In this document: piece by piece, positions 19,450 to 28,766 of the stretch
Layout: each line of letters starts with the position of its first letter
How positions within the stretch are numbered: position 1 is the stretch's first letter
From: Dechloromonas denitrificans
Lineage (GTDB): Bacteria; Pseudomonadota; Gammaproteobacteria; Burkholderiales; Rhodocyclaceae
Reading direction: 5' to 3'
Length of the DNA stretch: 64,000 nt
Assembly (NCBI RefSeq): GCF_020510685.1
Contig: NZ_CP075185.1
Location: forward strand, 2,232,001-2,296,000
Translations under genes and position numbers: made by a program
The notes under the pieces: model-generated
The model's database searches: none
The model's input: the letters and a program-made list of their open reading frames with translations, nothing else
What the model was told of the DNA's origin: nothing

Positions 19450-19722
19450 ATCAAAATACGCAACTGATCGCCCTGTGCATCGCAACAGCAGCCCAGAACA
19501 GGCCATACCCCCAAGTACGATAGAGCCGAGATAATTGTTCTTCTTGAAGTCGATGGTCGAGCCCGATGGAGCCGAGAAACCGCGCCCACGGAACGAGATA
19601 GATCGCCCCGGTAGTCCAGTCCAGTTTTTGGGATGCGGCGACGAAGGTGACAATCGACAGGCCGAAGATGCCCAGGGCGGTCGGGTCGGAAAGGATAATT
19701 TTTGTTTCGGTAATGACCCTAT
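19450..19722 (-). pseudogene. Remnant of GPR1/FUN34/YaaH (SatP-type) acetate transporter
   Basis: On the minus strand one frame reads DPTALGIFGLSIVTFVAASQ then KLDWTTGAIYLVPWARFLG. A second gives STIDFKKNNYLGSIVLG, and the first frame resumes with YGLFWAAVAMHRAI. The order NPxxLGxxGF, DFKxNNxxGxxxxG, GLFW is that of AceTr-family transporters. At least two frameshifts are needed and the ends are missing, so this is a decayed fragment. It lies just beyond the 3' end of the VWA operon. Confidence 0.65.
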
Positions 19723-19730
19723 GTTTAGCC

Positions 19731-19749
19731 GCAGGACGGCACGTCCTGC
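19731..19749 (-). terminator. Hairpin downstream of the VWA operon
   Basis: An 8-bp perfect stem (GCAGGACG / CGTCCTGC) with a 3-nt loop, about 24 bp after the VWA stop on the minus strand. There is no T-run, so it is at best a weak or factor-dependent terminator. Confidence 0.35.
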
Positions 19750-19772
19750 ATACAACCCGAGACGTAAACGTT

Positions 19773-20951
19773 TCAACGTTCTGCCCGCGCCGTCACGATT
19801 CCCTGCTGGGCTGCCCACAGGCCGACGTCCTCACGGCGAATGGCGGCGGCCATCAGGCCGGGAAACTGGTCCGGCGTGCAGGCGAAGGAGGGCACGCCCA
19901 GCGCGGCCAGCTTGGCGGCCAGGCGATGGTCGTAGGCCGGAGCGCCTTCATCGCTGAGCGCAAGCAGGGTGATCACCTGGACGCCGGATTGGACCAGTTC
20001 GCTGGCTCGTTGCAGCAGATTCCGCTCGACGCCGCCTTCGTAGAGATCGGAAATCAGCATCATGATGGTGTTGCGCGGATCGCGGACTAGCGACTGGCAG
20101 TAGCCGACGGCCCGATTGATGTCGGTGCCGCCGCCGAGTTGCACGCCGAACAGCACTTCGACGGGATCGTTCAATTGCTCGGTGAGATCGACGACGGCGG
20201 TGTCGAAAACCACCATGTGCGTCTTGACGGCCGGGAGGGAGGCCATGACGGCGCCGAAAATGCTCGAATAGACGACGGAGGCGGCCATCGAGCCGCTCTG
20301 GTCGATGCACAGGATGACTTCGCGCTGGGTACGGCGGGCCTTTCGGCCGTAGCCGATCAGACTTTCCGGGATGATGCTGTGGTAGGCTTCCTGCCAGTGT
20401 CGGAGATTGGCGCGGATCGTACGGTTCCAGTCGATTTCGGCATGCCGCGGTCGCCGGTTGCGGACAGCTCGATTGAGGGCGCCGGTGACAGCACTGCGCA
20501 TCGGCTCCTCAAGCTTCTTCATCAGCGCATCGACCACCTTGCTGACCACAGCGCGTGCTGTATCCCGCGTTTTGGCCGGGATGATGCCGCGCAGCGACAT
20601 TAACGTGGCGACCAGATGCACGTCCGGCTGCACAGCTTCAAGCATTTCCGGCTGGAAGAGCATGCTTTTCAGATCAAGGCGCTCGAAGGCGTCCTTCTGC
20701 ATCACCTGCACCACGGAAGCCGGGAAATACTGGCGGATGTCGCCCAGCCAGCGGGCGACACGTGGCGAGGAGGCGCCGCTGCCGCCGCGCAAGCCTCCGG
20801 GTTCGTCGGCGTCGTAAAGCGCGCTCAGCGCTTCGTCGATGCGCAGGTCTTCGCCGGCGAGCATGCCGCCGCACGACGCTTCGGCTGGCTCGCCGAGGAC
20901 CAGACGCCAGCGCCGCTTGCGTTCGTCATCCGTTATCGCGATTTCACTCAT
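19773..20951 (-). CDS. VWA-domain protein of the MoxR/DUF5682 operon
   Basis: 392 aa from ATG 20951 (MSEIAITDD). This start overlaps the DUF5682 stop as ATGA, so the longer frame from 21014 is rejected. The C-terminal half is a von Willebrand A domain with a complete MIDAS: DQSGSM near residue 226 and later GGGTDINRA and ISDLYEGG. The N-terminal half is helical and family-specific. MoxR-type ATPases commonly act with VWA partners, probably remodelling metal-binding or client proteins, and the fixed gene order here supports a complex with the ATPase at 23258. It is the last gene of a five-gene minus-strand operon. The biological role of this operon is not established. Confidence 0.88.
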   Translation of the reverse strand: MSEIAITDDERKRRWRLVLGEPAEASCGGMLAGEDLRIDEALSALYDADEPGGLRGGSGASSPRVARWLGDIRQYFPASVVQVMQKDAFERLDLKSMLFQPEMLEAVQPDVHLVATLMSLRGIIPAKTRDTARAVVSKVVDALMKKLEEPMRSAVTGALNRAVRNRRPRHAEIDWNRTIRANLRHWQEAYHSIIPESLIGYGRKARRTQREVILCIDQSGSMAASVVYSSIFGAVMASLPAVKTHMVVFDTAVVDLTEQLNDPVEVLFGVQLGGGTDINRAVGYCQSLVRDPRNTIMMLISDLYEGGVERNLLQRASELVQSGVQVITLLALSDEGAPAYDHRLAAKLAALGVPSFACTPDQFPGLMAAAIRREDVGLWAAQQGIVTARAER

Positions 20952-23245
20952 GCCTCGACTCCCAACAACAGACGCAACAAAGGCAAGGCCTGCTCGGCAC
21001 GTGCCGCATCCCAATCCGGCAGTGGGGCCTTGAGCACGGTAGTGGGCGAACGGCCGGCCCGCTCGCCGAGTTGCCGGCGCTCCGGCATGCTGAAGGCGGC
21101 AAAAGCGCGACGCAGCAAGGGCAGCTCGCGGGTAAAGTTGTCGTCGCCCAGCGTGCCGAGCCAGCTATCGACCATGGCCCACAGTTGCGGGTCGTGCAAC
21201 AGCACCATGCCGCTCTGGTTGAGAAAGCCTTCAAGCCAGGCGGCGGCCGGTCCCGGATCGTTGCCGACCGACAGGGCCTGGCTCATGCGCTGCGCCGTTT
21301 GCTCCGGGCTGGCCACCTGTTCGTCGAAAAGCAGGCGGCTGGCCAGACCGCAGATCAGGCCGTGGCAACTGCCGAGTTGGGCGAGGCGGTTCAGCGCCTG
21401 CTGCCATGCCTCCTGCAGGTTTGGACGGGCCAGTAGGCGCAGCGCCTGATGTGTCGCGACCAGGTGCTCGCGCATGGCTTGAGCGGCCTCGTCGTCGAGC
21501 GTCGAACAGGCTCCGGGCAAGCCGATGGCGGCGCGTGGGACGAGGCTGTCGAGAAGATGTTCGACCATGCCAGCATCGGTCTGCCGAACATTGCCGTAGC
21601 GCGCAATATTGGCCAGTGGCGGCACGGTGGCCAGCAGTTGCTGAACATCGCTGACCACTGCGGCTAGATCTTCCAGGGCTCGGGAGGCCGGGATGATGGC
21701 TGCTTCCAGGTCGGCCAGCAGGACCCGGTTCACCAGCTCGGAGAGTTCCGGCAGGCTGGTTGCCGACTGCGCCTTGTCAATCGCTCGGGCGACGGCGGCT
21801 TCGTGCACGCTGTTGCCCCAACGGCTGGCATTGATCACGGCAAGCGCCAATTCCGGCTCCCACTGGAGGTTCCACACTTCGTGGAAGCTGCCCTTAGCAC
21901 TACGCCCGGCCCGGTTCAGGGCGCCCCAGCCGATATCGAGCAGCTTGAGCCGGTGCAGCAAGTGGCTACGCGCCAGGTCGTTGCTCTGGCGCAGGTCAAG
22001 GTCGAGCGGCTTTTGCGTTGCTTCCGCCTTCAGGCGCAGGCTTTTCTGCTGCTGCGCCAGATCGCGCTGCAGAGGCATGGCCGGGGCCGCTTCGGGGATG
22101 CTGCCGAGGCGGTCGCCGACGATCAATTGGCGGCGGATCAGTTGCATTGGCGCCTCGTCACCCATGCAGACGACGGTGCGCAGTGCTTCGGTGAGTTCAT
22201 CGAGGCCCGCTTGCGGGCGTTCACGTAGGGCAGCCAAGGCTTCGGCCAGACGGACCGCTTCGATGATGTGGGCCGACGAGCAATCCAGCCCGTTGTCGCG
22301 GAATAGCCGGGCCGCCCGTGCCAACCAGCCGATCGCTCGATCGCCGCCGGGGCTTTGCCAGAGATGTTCATACCAGCCGGGCGAGGCGACGCCGGCGCCG
22401 TAGCCGCTGGCGAAACTGAGGTTGTGGTAGGACCAGGGCACCCAGGTGGCGGTCACCTTGATTTTTGGCAGGCCCTTGAGGCGCTCGTTGTCAATCTTGG
22501 CCGGCGGCATGTCGACCAGCGCCGGCACGTGCCACGCACCGCAGACCACGGCAATGCGCTGGAAACCATCTTTTTGCGCCTGGCGCAGGCATTTGCGCAT
22601 GTGTGCCTCGCGTAGCGCTTCGCGGTGTTCGTCATTGGCCGTGCGGACGCGGGCCGGTGCCTCGCGGCGCACGCTGCTCATTGCCTCGCGGATTGCGGCG
22701 AAGAGTTCCAGGCTGTCGCCGCGCTCCTCGACCATGTGGTTCCACCACGCCTCGCCATCGCCGTAACCGGCGGCCCGGCCCAGCCAGTCCAGCGGATCGC
22801 CGCTCGGCCCGGCATCTTCGGCAACCGCTTCTGCCGAGTCTGCGGGCGGTACTTCGTATCCAGCCAGCTCGGCCCTGCCTGCGCCGTTTTCTTCCTCGGC
22901 CGGGCGCTCCAGCGCGAATCGGTTGCCGGCGGGCAGATCGATGAAGCGGGCCGGAATCTGCCGTTCCAGCGCAAAGCGCAAGGCATTCCATTCCGGGGAG
23001 AAGGCGGCGAAGGGATAGAAGGCCGCTTCCCGCGCATCGTCCGGGTTATAGACGAGCAGGGCGACCGGCGGCACTAGCCCGTCGGCCAGCAGTAGCGCCA
23101 GCATATCCTCGCCGTCGGGCGGGCCTTCAACCAACAGACAATCGGGTTGGAGTTCCTCGAGGGCGCGCAGCAGGCTGCGGGCGCAACCCGGTCCGTGGTG
23201 GCGGACGCCGAACAGGTGGAAGGGCGTAACAGCGTAATCGGCCAT
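20948..23245 (-). CDS. DUF5682 family protein
   Basis: 765 aa with the DUF5682 hallmark start: HLFGVRHHGPGCARSLL, then CLLVEGPPDGEDML and an AAFYPFAAFSPEW segment. No signal peptide or transmembrane helix is evident, so it is probably cytoplasmic. The middle contains VVCGAWHVPAL, typical of TraB/PrgY-like folds. The C-terminal 350 residues are helical repeats. The ATG lies 12 bp after the MoxR stop, and the end overlaps the VWA start by four bases, consistent with translational coupling. The family is known only from such MoxR/VWA neighbourhoods. Catalytic function unknown. Confidence 0.85.
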   Translation of the reverse strand: MADYAVTPFHLFGVRHHGPGCARSLLRALEELQPDCLLVEGPPDGEDMLALLLADGLVPPVALLVYNPDDAREAAFYPFAAFSPEWNALRFALERQIPARFIDLPAGNRFALERPAEEENGAGRAELAGYEVPPADSAEAVAEDAGPSGDPLDWLGRAAGYGDGEAWWNHMVEERGDSLELFAAIREAMSSVRREAPARVRTANDEHREALREAHMRKCLRQAQKDGFQRIAVVCGAWHVPALVDMPPAKIDNERLKGLPKIKVTATWVPWSYHNLSFASGYGAGVASPGWYEHLWQSPGGDRAIGWLARAARLFRDNGLDCSSAHIIEAVRLAEALAALRERPQAGLDELTEALRTVVCMGDEAPMQLIRRQLIVGDRLGSIPEAAPAMPLQRDLAQQQKSLRLKAEATQKPLDLDLRQSNDLARSHLLHRLKLLDIGWGALNRAGRSAKGSFHEVWNLQWEPELALAVINASRWGNSVHEAAVARAIDKAQSATSLPELSELVNRVLLADLEAAIIPASRALEDLAAVVSDVQQLLATVPPLANIARYGNVRQTDAGMVEHLLDSLVPRAAIGLPGACSTLDDEAAQAMREHLVATHQALRLLARPNLQEAWQQALNRLAQLGSCHGLICGLASRLLFDEQVASPEQTAQRMSQALSVGNDPGPAAAWLEGFLNQSGMVLLHDPQLWAMVDSWLGTLGDDNFTRELPLLRRAFAAFSMPERRQLGERAGRSPTTVLKAPLPDWDAARAEQALPLLRLLLGVEA

Positions 23246-23257
23246 GGATTGGGGTGC

Positions 23258-24337
23258 CTAGTCCTGTTCCCGGCAGGCGCGGTAGAGATCCTTCCAGTCG
23301 CTGCGTTCCTTCATGACCGTTTCCTGGTATTCGCGCCAGACCACGGTGTCCTGAACCGGGTCCTTGACGATGGCGCCGACCAGGCTGGCCGCGATGTCGC
23401 CGGCGCGCAGCACGCCGTCGCCGAAATGCCCGGCCAGTGCCATGCCGCTGTTGATCACCGAAATCGCCTCGGCCGTGCTCAGGGTGGCGCTCGAGGCTTT
23501 GAGCTTGGTCTTGCCATCTTCGGTCTGGCCGTTGCGCAATTCGCGGAATATCTGCACGACTCGGCGCACTTCCTTCAAGGCTGGCGGTTCGCCCGGCAGT
23601 TGCAGAGCCCGGCCAAGTTCGGCAACGCGTTTGGTGACGATACTGACTTCCTCTGCCTCGCTGGCCGGCACCGGCAGGATGACCGTATTGAAGCGCCGTT
23701 TCAGCGCGCTGGACAGTTCGTTGATACCTTTGTCGCGATTGTTGGCGGTGGCGATGACATTGAAGCCGCGCACCGCCTGCGCCTCGATCCCCAACTCGGG
23801 TACCGGCAGCGATTTTTCGGAAAGGATGGTAATCAGGGTGTCCTGCACATCGGCCGGGATCCGTGTCAGCTCTTCGACGCGGGCTGTCTTGCCCTGTTCC
23901 ATGGCGCGCATCAGCGGGCTCGGCACCAAGGCCGCTTTCGAAGGCCCCTTGGCCAGTAGTTCAGCGTAGTTCCAGCCGTAGCGCAGCTGTTCTTCGCTGG
24001 TCCCGGCGGTGCCCTGGATGAGCATGGTCGAATCACCGCTGACGGCCGCCGCCAAATGTTCCGAGACCCAGGACTTGGCGGTGCCCGGCACGCCAAACAG
24101 CAGCAGTGCGCGGTCAGTGGCCAGCGTGGCGATGGCGGTCTCCATCAAGCGCCGGTTGCCGATGTACTTGGCACTGACCTGGAAGCCATTGGCCAGCTTG
24201 CCACCCATCAGGTATTCGGCCACCGCCCATGGCGAAAGCATCCAGTTTTCCGGCCGCTCGCGGCTATCGGCCTTTTTCAGTTCTTCGAGTTCCTCGGCAA
24301 ATTGTTGTTCGGCATGCTGGCGCAGGATTTGGCTCAT
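23258..24337 (-). CDS. MoxR-type AAA+ ATPase
   Basis: 359 aa. Walker A GVPGTAKS is at residues 82-89, with Ala in place of the usual Gly before Lys, as is common in MoxR-like ATPases. The Walker B segment appears in the form MRAMEQGKTARVEELTRIPA, and the sensor region FNVIATANNRDKGINELSSALKRRF is clear. Length and motifs fit the MoxR/RavA class that pairs with VWA proteins. The start ATG is preceded by GGACACC and lies 11 bp after the DUF5691 stop. It would supply the ATP-driven step of the complex. No defect is seen. Confidence 0.9.
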   Translation of the reverse strand: MSQILRQHAEQQFAEELEELKKADSRERPENWMLSPWAVAEYLMGGKLANGFQVSAKYIGNRRLMETAIATLATDRALLLFGVPGTAKSWVSEHLAAAVSGDSTMLIQGTAGTSEEQLRYGWNYAELLAKGPSKAALVPSPLMRAMEQGKTARVEELTRIPADVQDTLITILSEKSLPVPELGIEAQAVRGFNVIATANNRDKGINELSSALKRRFNTVILPVPASEAEEVSIVTKRVAELGRALQLPGEPPALKEVRRVVQIFRELRNGQTEDGKTKLKASSATLSTAEAISVINSGMALAGHFGDGVLRAGDIAASLVGAIVKDPVQDTVVWREYQETVMKERSDWKDLYRACREQD

Positions 24338-24348
24338 GAAGGTGTCCG

Positions 24349-25899
24349 CTATCTGAGAATTTGGTGGAGGATTTTTCGTTGTTCGAGGATGGCCAGGATG
24401 CGGGCCAAAGTCTTGCTGAAGTACTCTGTTTCCGGGCGGCCGACCGGCCAGCCTTCCGCGGCATCGGCGAAACAGCCCGACGGAATCAGGCAGACCAGTT
24501 CGGGCAGGACTTGGCAGATCCGGTATATCCCGCTGTTGATATTGGTGGGTTGGTTCACCAGTTGGCGGACCTCGGCCAGGACGCGGCGAGAAAATTCTTC
24601 GGACATTTCTTCGCCGCTCGCGGAAAAATTCTCGACCAGGCGAGCCAGCAGGTCACCTTGGCTGAAGTGGCGCAGCCCGGTCTGCAAAAGCACCAGCCAG
24701 TGCTGTTCGCGTTCCCGCACCGGCAGGCCGGCCAGCAGTTCGAAAATATTGAGTGGCAGGTTGAGGGATTCGGCGTTGACCAAGAATTCCGCGGCCCAGC
24801 GTGCGTCCGGCTGGCGCTGCAAGGCTTCGCTCCAGGCTCGCAGCATGGCTTCGCTCCAGTCCGTGCCACGGACCCACTTGATCAACTCGGCTGGCGACAG
24901 GCCCGTCGTTTCCAACCACCAGGCCAGGGGCAAGGCGCGGGCAATCTGGTAGAGCCACCAGGCTCGTTCGCCCAGACTTTCGCCCTTCGCGCGGCCTTCT
25001 TCCAGGGCATCGTCCTTCCAGCCCGCGCCGAAAGAAGTCGGCGCTTCCAGGGTGCGCACGGTGCGGAACAGTTTGCGTTCCTCGCCAAGGCAGGCCGCCA
25101 TGCGCCCGGTCATGCGCGTGCTGTAGCGGCTACCTGGCAGGCAGGCCAGCAGGTTGGCGGCGCGCTGGCGTACTTCCTTGCTGCGGTCGGCAAGCAGCGT
25201 TTCGAGGAAGTCCTCGTCGGCGCTAGCCAATCCGCACCCCATCGACTCCAGTAGACTGGCCCGCTCGCGCGCTTCGAGCTGGGAAAATCCATCCTGCAAC
25301 AGCGCACGGGCCTGGCCCGGATCGTTCTTGCGCACTTTGTCGAGCAGCAGCTTGCGTTGTTCCGGGCTGCCATGATCCCAAAGGGTCGGGTCAGCTATCG
25401 GGTCGGCGCCGCCTACGGCCCAGGTCCAGGCTGGATTGAGCGGCGCCAGCCATTGGCCGCGCCGACCCAGTACAGCGAGGAGCGCCGGCCGCAAATCGGG
25501 GGTTTTCTGGCCCAAGGTCAGGGCTCGCGGCAGCAAGCCCGGCGGCAAGCAACGACCGGTGCTCGCCAGTCGGCCGAAGGCCTCACGGCGCAATGGATCG
25601 GGGCCATCCGCGAGTATTTGTTGCAGCGTCGCCCCAAGTACTGGGTGGTCTACCGTAAGCCGTTCTTCCGCCAGGCATGCCTCGGGCAGCGCGTCCTCAG
25701 CAAGGGCCGGCACATAGCCGGCTGCGGCGCAAACAGCCAGGCTGCCGGCGTAACGCAGAACGCGCACTTCGTTGCTGTCTTCGGGTGGGCAGGCAGCCAG
25801 CAGTAATTCGCCGAGAGCACCCGACAACTGGGGCAAGCAGGGAGGGCGGCGTTCGCTGCCGAGCAAGACCTGGGTGGCCAGTTCGTGCAGGAGCTTCAT
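24349..25899 (-). CDS. DUF5691 family protein
   Basis: 516 aa from ATG 25899, which overlaps the SWIM gene stop as ATGA; the longer frame from 26103 is a shadow of the SWIM gene. The protein is helix-rich and Leu/Ala-rich, like HEAT-type repeats (for example DPLRREAFGRLASTGRCLP and KEVRQRAANLLACLPGSRY). No catalytic motif is visible. DUF5691 proteins occur in the same order between SWIM and MoxR genes in other bacteria. A scaffold or substrate-recognition role is plausible but unproven. Confidence 0.8.
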   Translation of the reverse strand: MKLLHELATQVLLGSERRPPCLPQLSGALGELLLAACPPEDSNEVRVLRYAGSLAVCAAAGYVPALAEDALPEACLAEERLTVDHPVLGATLQQILADGPDPLRREAFGRLASTGRCLPPGLLPRALTLGQKTPDLRPALLAVLGRRGQWLAPLNPAWTWAVGGADPIADPTLWDHGSPEQRKLLLDKVRKNDPGQARALLQDGFSQLEARERASLLESMGCGLASADEDFLETLLADRSKEVRQRAANLLACLPGSRYSTRMTGRMAACLGEERKLFRTVRTLEAPTSFGAGWKDDALEEGRAKGESLGERAWWLYQIARALPLAWWLETTGLSPAELIKWVRGTDWSEAMLRAWSEALQRQPDARWAAEFLVNAESLNLPLNIFELLAGLPVREREQHWLVLLQTGLRHFSQGDLLARLVENFSASGEEMSEEFSRRVLAEVRQLVNQPTNINSGIYRICQVLPELVCLIPSGCFADAAEGWPVGRPETEYFSKTLARILAILEQRKILHQILR

Positions 25900-27230
25900 G
25901 CCATCTCCGTTTCTTCCTGCCAGAGCACTTGCTCTCGCCAGGCGCTGAGTGGTCGCAGGGCTTCGCCATCCCATTCGCCGAACACAGCGAGCGGCGTGCC
26001 GCCGCTCGCCGCGAGCAGCTGCCAGCCGTCCTCTTCGCGCACTTGCAAAGGCAGGCGGCGCTGGCCGGGGCCATGGAGCGACCAGCCCCAGGCGCCGGAG
26101 CACGGTACGCCGTCACCGACCAGCAGTGGATGTGGCGATTGCCAGGGATTAGCAGCAACAGCCCGGGTGAGTGTCTCAAGGGCCACATCGACGCTGTCGG
26201 CGACCGGGAGCGGCTTGACCGGTTGCAGTCGTGCATCGTCCACTGCAATCGCCCGCAGCGGCAGGTTGCCGGGAAAAAAAGCCAGCTCGGCATTCACGTT
26301 ACTTGCCGTGACATAGCTCTGGGCAAAGCGGCGGCTGCCGTGGGCGAAGTCGAGCAGCATGGCCAGGCGTCCCGATTGCCGACCCTGTAGCCAGACCCGG
26401 CGCATCCACAGAGCCCCTTCCTCGTCGATGGCCTGGCCGAGTACCCACCAGTCGTCGCTTAGCCGCTCGCCGCTGGCCAGCACGCTCTCGCGCTCGATGG
26501 TCATGCCGAGGGCGGCGCGCACATCCTGTTGTACGGCGGGCGGCAGGTTGTCGAGACGCCGAAAGGCGTCGATCAGCAGCCGTAACTGGCCCAGGCTGCC
26601 CAGCACGTGGCCCGGCCAGTCTTCGGTCTTGCCGACCCGGCTGCCGATACGACGCAGCCGGAAGGCCAAGCCCGGCAATTGGGCGTCAATCATGCGCCTT
26701 GCCAGTTCCTCCCAGATCGCTGTTTGCCCGGGCAATTGCGCCAGGCCCTGGCGCAGGCGGTCGTTCAGCCAGCGCTCGAGTTCTTCCAGGCCACCGCCCA
26801 TGCGTTGCAGGCGAGTCCCTTCGCGGCGTGCTATCGCTTGTGGATCGGCCGGCGCTTCGCGCTTTTCGGCGATCCTGGTCTCCTGCTTTTCAGCCCGCTG
26901 CTGGCGCGACGCCAGCCATTCACTGACCCAGGCTGGGGCGGGCGCCGCAGAAAAATTCGCGGGGTTTTGCGCCATCAGCAGCAAGAGCGCCAAGCCATGC
27001 TTGCAGGGAAATTTGCGACTCGGGCAAGAGCACCGGAAGGCCGGGCCGGATTTGTCGACCTGCACCTGATAAGGTTTGCTACCGCTACCCTGGCACTCGC
27101 CCCAGATCGCCTGTTCGTCGAATTCAAGACGCGGCCATTTACCGCGAATGACCAAGCTCTTGGCCGCTTTGGCCGAAGCCTCGTCGGGCGAAAGCTGCAG
27201 GATTTCGCCGGCGCTCAGCTGCATCATCAA
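25896..27230 (-). CDS. SWIM zinc-finger protein
   Basis: 444 aa. Residues about 50-90 carry the SWIM pattern CSCPSRKFPCKHGLALLLL (C-x-C-xn-C-x-H), a small zinc-binding module for DNA or protein contact. The remainder is helical without known catalytic motifs. It is the first gene of the minus-strand operon. GAGGGAAGG precedes the first of three tandem ATGs at 27230, so exact start choice changes the protein by at most two residues. The stop overlaps the DUF5691 start. It probably recruits or recognises targets for the MoxR-VWA machine; that is inference from the neighbourhood. Confidence 0.85.
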   Translation of the reverse strand: MMMQLSAGEILQLSPDEASAKAAKSLVIRGKWPRLEFDEQAIWGECQGSGSKPYQVQVDKSGPAFRCSCPSRKFPCKHGLALLLLMAQNPANFSAAPAPAWVSEWLASRQQRAEKQETRIAEKREAPADPQAIARREGTRLQRMGGGLEELERWLNDRLRQGLAQLPGQTAIWEELARRMIDAQLPGLAFRLRRIGSRVGKTEDWPGHVLGSLGQLRLLIDAFRRLDNLPPAVQQDVRAALGMTIERESVLASGERLSDDWWVLGQAIDEEGALWMRRVWLQGRQSGRLAMLLDFAHGSRRFAQSYVTASNVNAELAFFPGNLPLRAIAVDDARLQPVKPLPVADSVDVALETLTRAVAANPWQSPHPLLVGDGVPCSGAWGWSLHGPGQRRLPLQVREEDGWQLLAASGGTPLAVFGEWDGEALRPLSAWREQVLWQEETEMA

Positions 27231-27556
27231 ATGGCCTTCCCTCAGGATAAGCGGGAATTTTAGGCGGATGGCATTGGTTCAGACAAGCACAGTTTGCGAG
27301 GTGATTCGGCCAAATTCTTACTTGGTATGGCAACCTTCTAATTTTCGTGTCGAAGGCCAGATGGACTTTCGAGCCCGGTGTCCCTTCTGCGTCATCGAAG
27401 ATTCCCTTTAGAGGCGCGGTTCGGCCAAAGGTCAGCTTTGGCCGAGATCCGGCCATCTTGGGGATATTATCGTCGGAGAAATATACCGTTGCAGTGGGCA
27501 TCAGCTATTGCCCTCGGTCGAATCGCGCGGTGTTTCGTTGCATTTCTGCTTTCGAC
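27231..27556. other. Intergenic: leader of SWIM operon and inverted repeat
   Basis: 326 bp between the SWIM start and the LuxR stop, both on the minus strand. It holds a perfect inverted repeat TCGGCCAAAG-5-CTTTGGCCGA at 27421-27445 with no T-run on either strand, which could be an operator or a weak terminator for the luxR-type gene. No convincing gene was found. Confidence 0.5.
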
Positions 27557-28216
27557 TCAACGCAGAGGCGGGATTCCGGAGATAAGGCTGACCAAGGTTA
27601 CCTGCCTATCCGTTTTGGTTTTCGCAAAGACAGCTCGCAATTGCGTCTTTATTGTTGGTAATTTGACGCCTTGAGAACCTGCGTACTCCTCTAACGTTTC
27701 GCCATGGCACAAGGCACGCGCTAATCTAGCCTCAGCTGCCGAAAGTCCGAACAACAACATTAGTTGCCTTGCGCTGGCAATTCGGCGACGCCCAAGCGGG
27801 AACACCATGCAAGCCACATTTTGTGATGGCTCAGTCTGGATTTTTCCTGCTCCAGCGTTCGGTTGCAGAAGTATCATATAGCGCGTTTTTCCTGCCGGTT
27901 CGCACTCGCAAATCAAAGTTTCTGCTTTGCCGAGGCGTGCTACCCGTTCAATCGCGCTGGATAACAATGCATTGAAATTGGGTTCCGGCGACCAGATTTT
28001 GTTGTGGTGAATTCCAAGCACGGCCCCCAAGCGCAGGAATGTGGTTGAACGTTCATCTATATCAAGGATTCGGCCTGTTCTAGAAATCAGAAAAGCGGCC
28101 ACATACGGAGAGAAGAGGGCGGTTGTGCCTTGGTCAATATACTGGCGGATGACACGACAATGCTGAAGAAAGTCCAGTTCAGTTGGCGCCTCAAAATGCC
28201 GCTCATGCAGAAACAT
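27557..28216 (-). CDS. LuxR-family HTH transcriptional regulator
   Basis: 219 aa. The C-terminal 65 residues form a LuxR/FixJ-type HTH: FGLSAAEARLARALCHG followed by EEYAGSQGVKLPTIKTQLRAVFAKTKTDRQ. The N-terminal part (about 1-140) resembles a PAS-like sensor found in orphan LuxR regulators and has no receiver Asp pattern or autoinducer-binding signature. No strong ribosome site precedes the ATG, so the start is uncertain. It reads toward the SWIM operon with 326 bp between them and could regulate it. Target unknown. Confidence 0.8.
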   Translation of the reverse strand: MFLHERHFEAPTELDFLQHCRVIRQYIDQGTTALFSPYVAAFLISRTGRILDIDERSTTFLRLGAVLGIHHNKIWSPEPNFNALLSSAIERVARLGKAETLICECEPAGKTRYMILLQPNAGAGKIQTEPSQNVACMVFPLGRRRIASARQLMLLFGLSAAEARLARALCHGETLEEYAGSQGVKLPTIKTQLRAVFAKTKTDRQVTLVSLISGIPPLR

Positions 28217-28766
28217 ACAGTCTGCACACAGGGGTTCCTGATTCGCTCCTAGAGCACAATTCGATCGAATGCCACGACAAGTTGGGGAGTGATTCGCCCC
28301 CCCCTTGTCGGTGCCATCTAATGATGCTTCGTCGGATGTTAGCCCGTTGCCTCTCTGATCAATGTTCCGTCCCCCCGCGCCTAACGACGCTGATGATTCA
28401 TCGTCCCCACGATTCCCTTCAATGCACGACCATCATCCATGTGGATGATGCACATGGACTATGACAAAGAGTAGTCTTTAACTCAACTATTTTAGAGCGG
28501 TGCATTACTGTAGGGCAGTAATGTCAAATGAAGCGTGGGCTGTTGGATCTTTTTGTTGCGGAAGTAGTTTTCACGTAGATGCGATGTTGAGAATAAGGCG
28601 TGTGTATTGATTGCCTTACGTTTCCCTATGGAACTCTAAAACGACAGAAAACCACATATCAGAGGACGACAACGGCAAGAATACGATTTTCTAGAACTTG
28701 ATGGCCATTGCACCAAAATGTTATCCATTACACATATAGGTACGCAGGACCAAGGAGGAAATTTTG
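28217..28766. other. Intergenic 550 bp with inverted repeats
   Basis: No convincing gene. A 93-codon plus-strand frame (28183-28464) has unnatural composition. Noted elements: CATCATCCA-TG-TGGATGATG at 28431-28450, CATTACTG-5-CAGTAATG at 28503-28523 overlapping the TAATGTCAAA motif, and AGGAGG at 28753 serving the next gene. It is AT-richer than its surroundings and marks a break between the MoxR/VWA block and the envelope-gene block. Confidence 0.5.
28519..28528 (+). repeat. TAATGTCAAA motif, copy 2
   Basis: Context TAGGGCAG-TAATGTCAAA-T. Its first bases form the right arm of the perfect inverted repeat at 28503-28523. It lies in a gene-free gap between functional blocks. Confidence 0.4.

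Noticed and set aside
19535..19957. 140-codon plus-strand frame
   Set aside because: Overlaps the antisense SatP-like remnant and the VWA gene end; Arg/Pro-rich shadow.
24361..25254. 297-codon plus-strand frame
   Set aside because: Shadow of the DUF5691 gene, which has operon coupling and family resemblance.
25697..26293. 198-codon minus-strand frame
   Set aside because: Different frame over the DUF5691/SWIM junction; no ribosome site or recognisable domain.
28183..28464. 93-codon plus-strand frame
   Set aside because: Overlaps the luxR start, with odd Cys/His/Pro-rich composition and no ribosome site.
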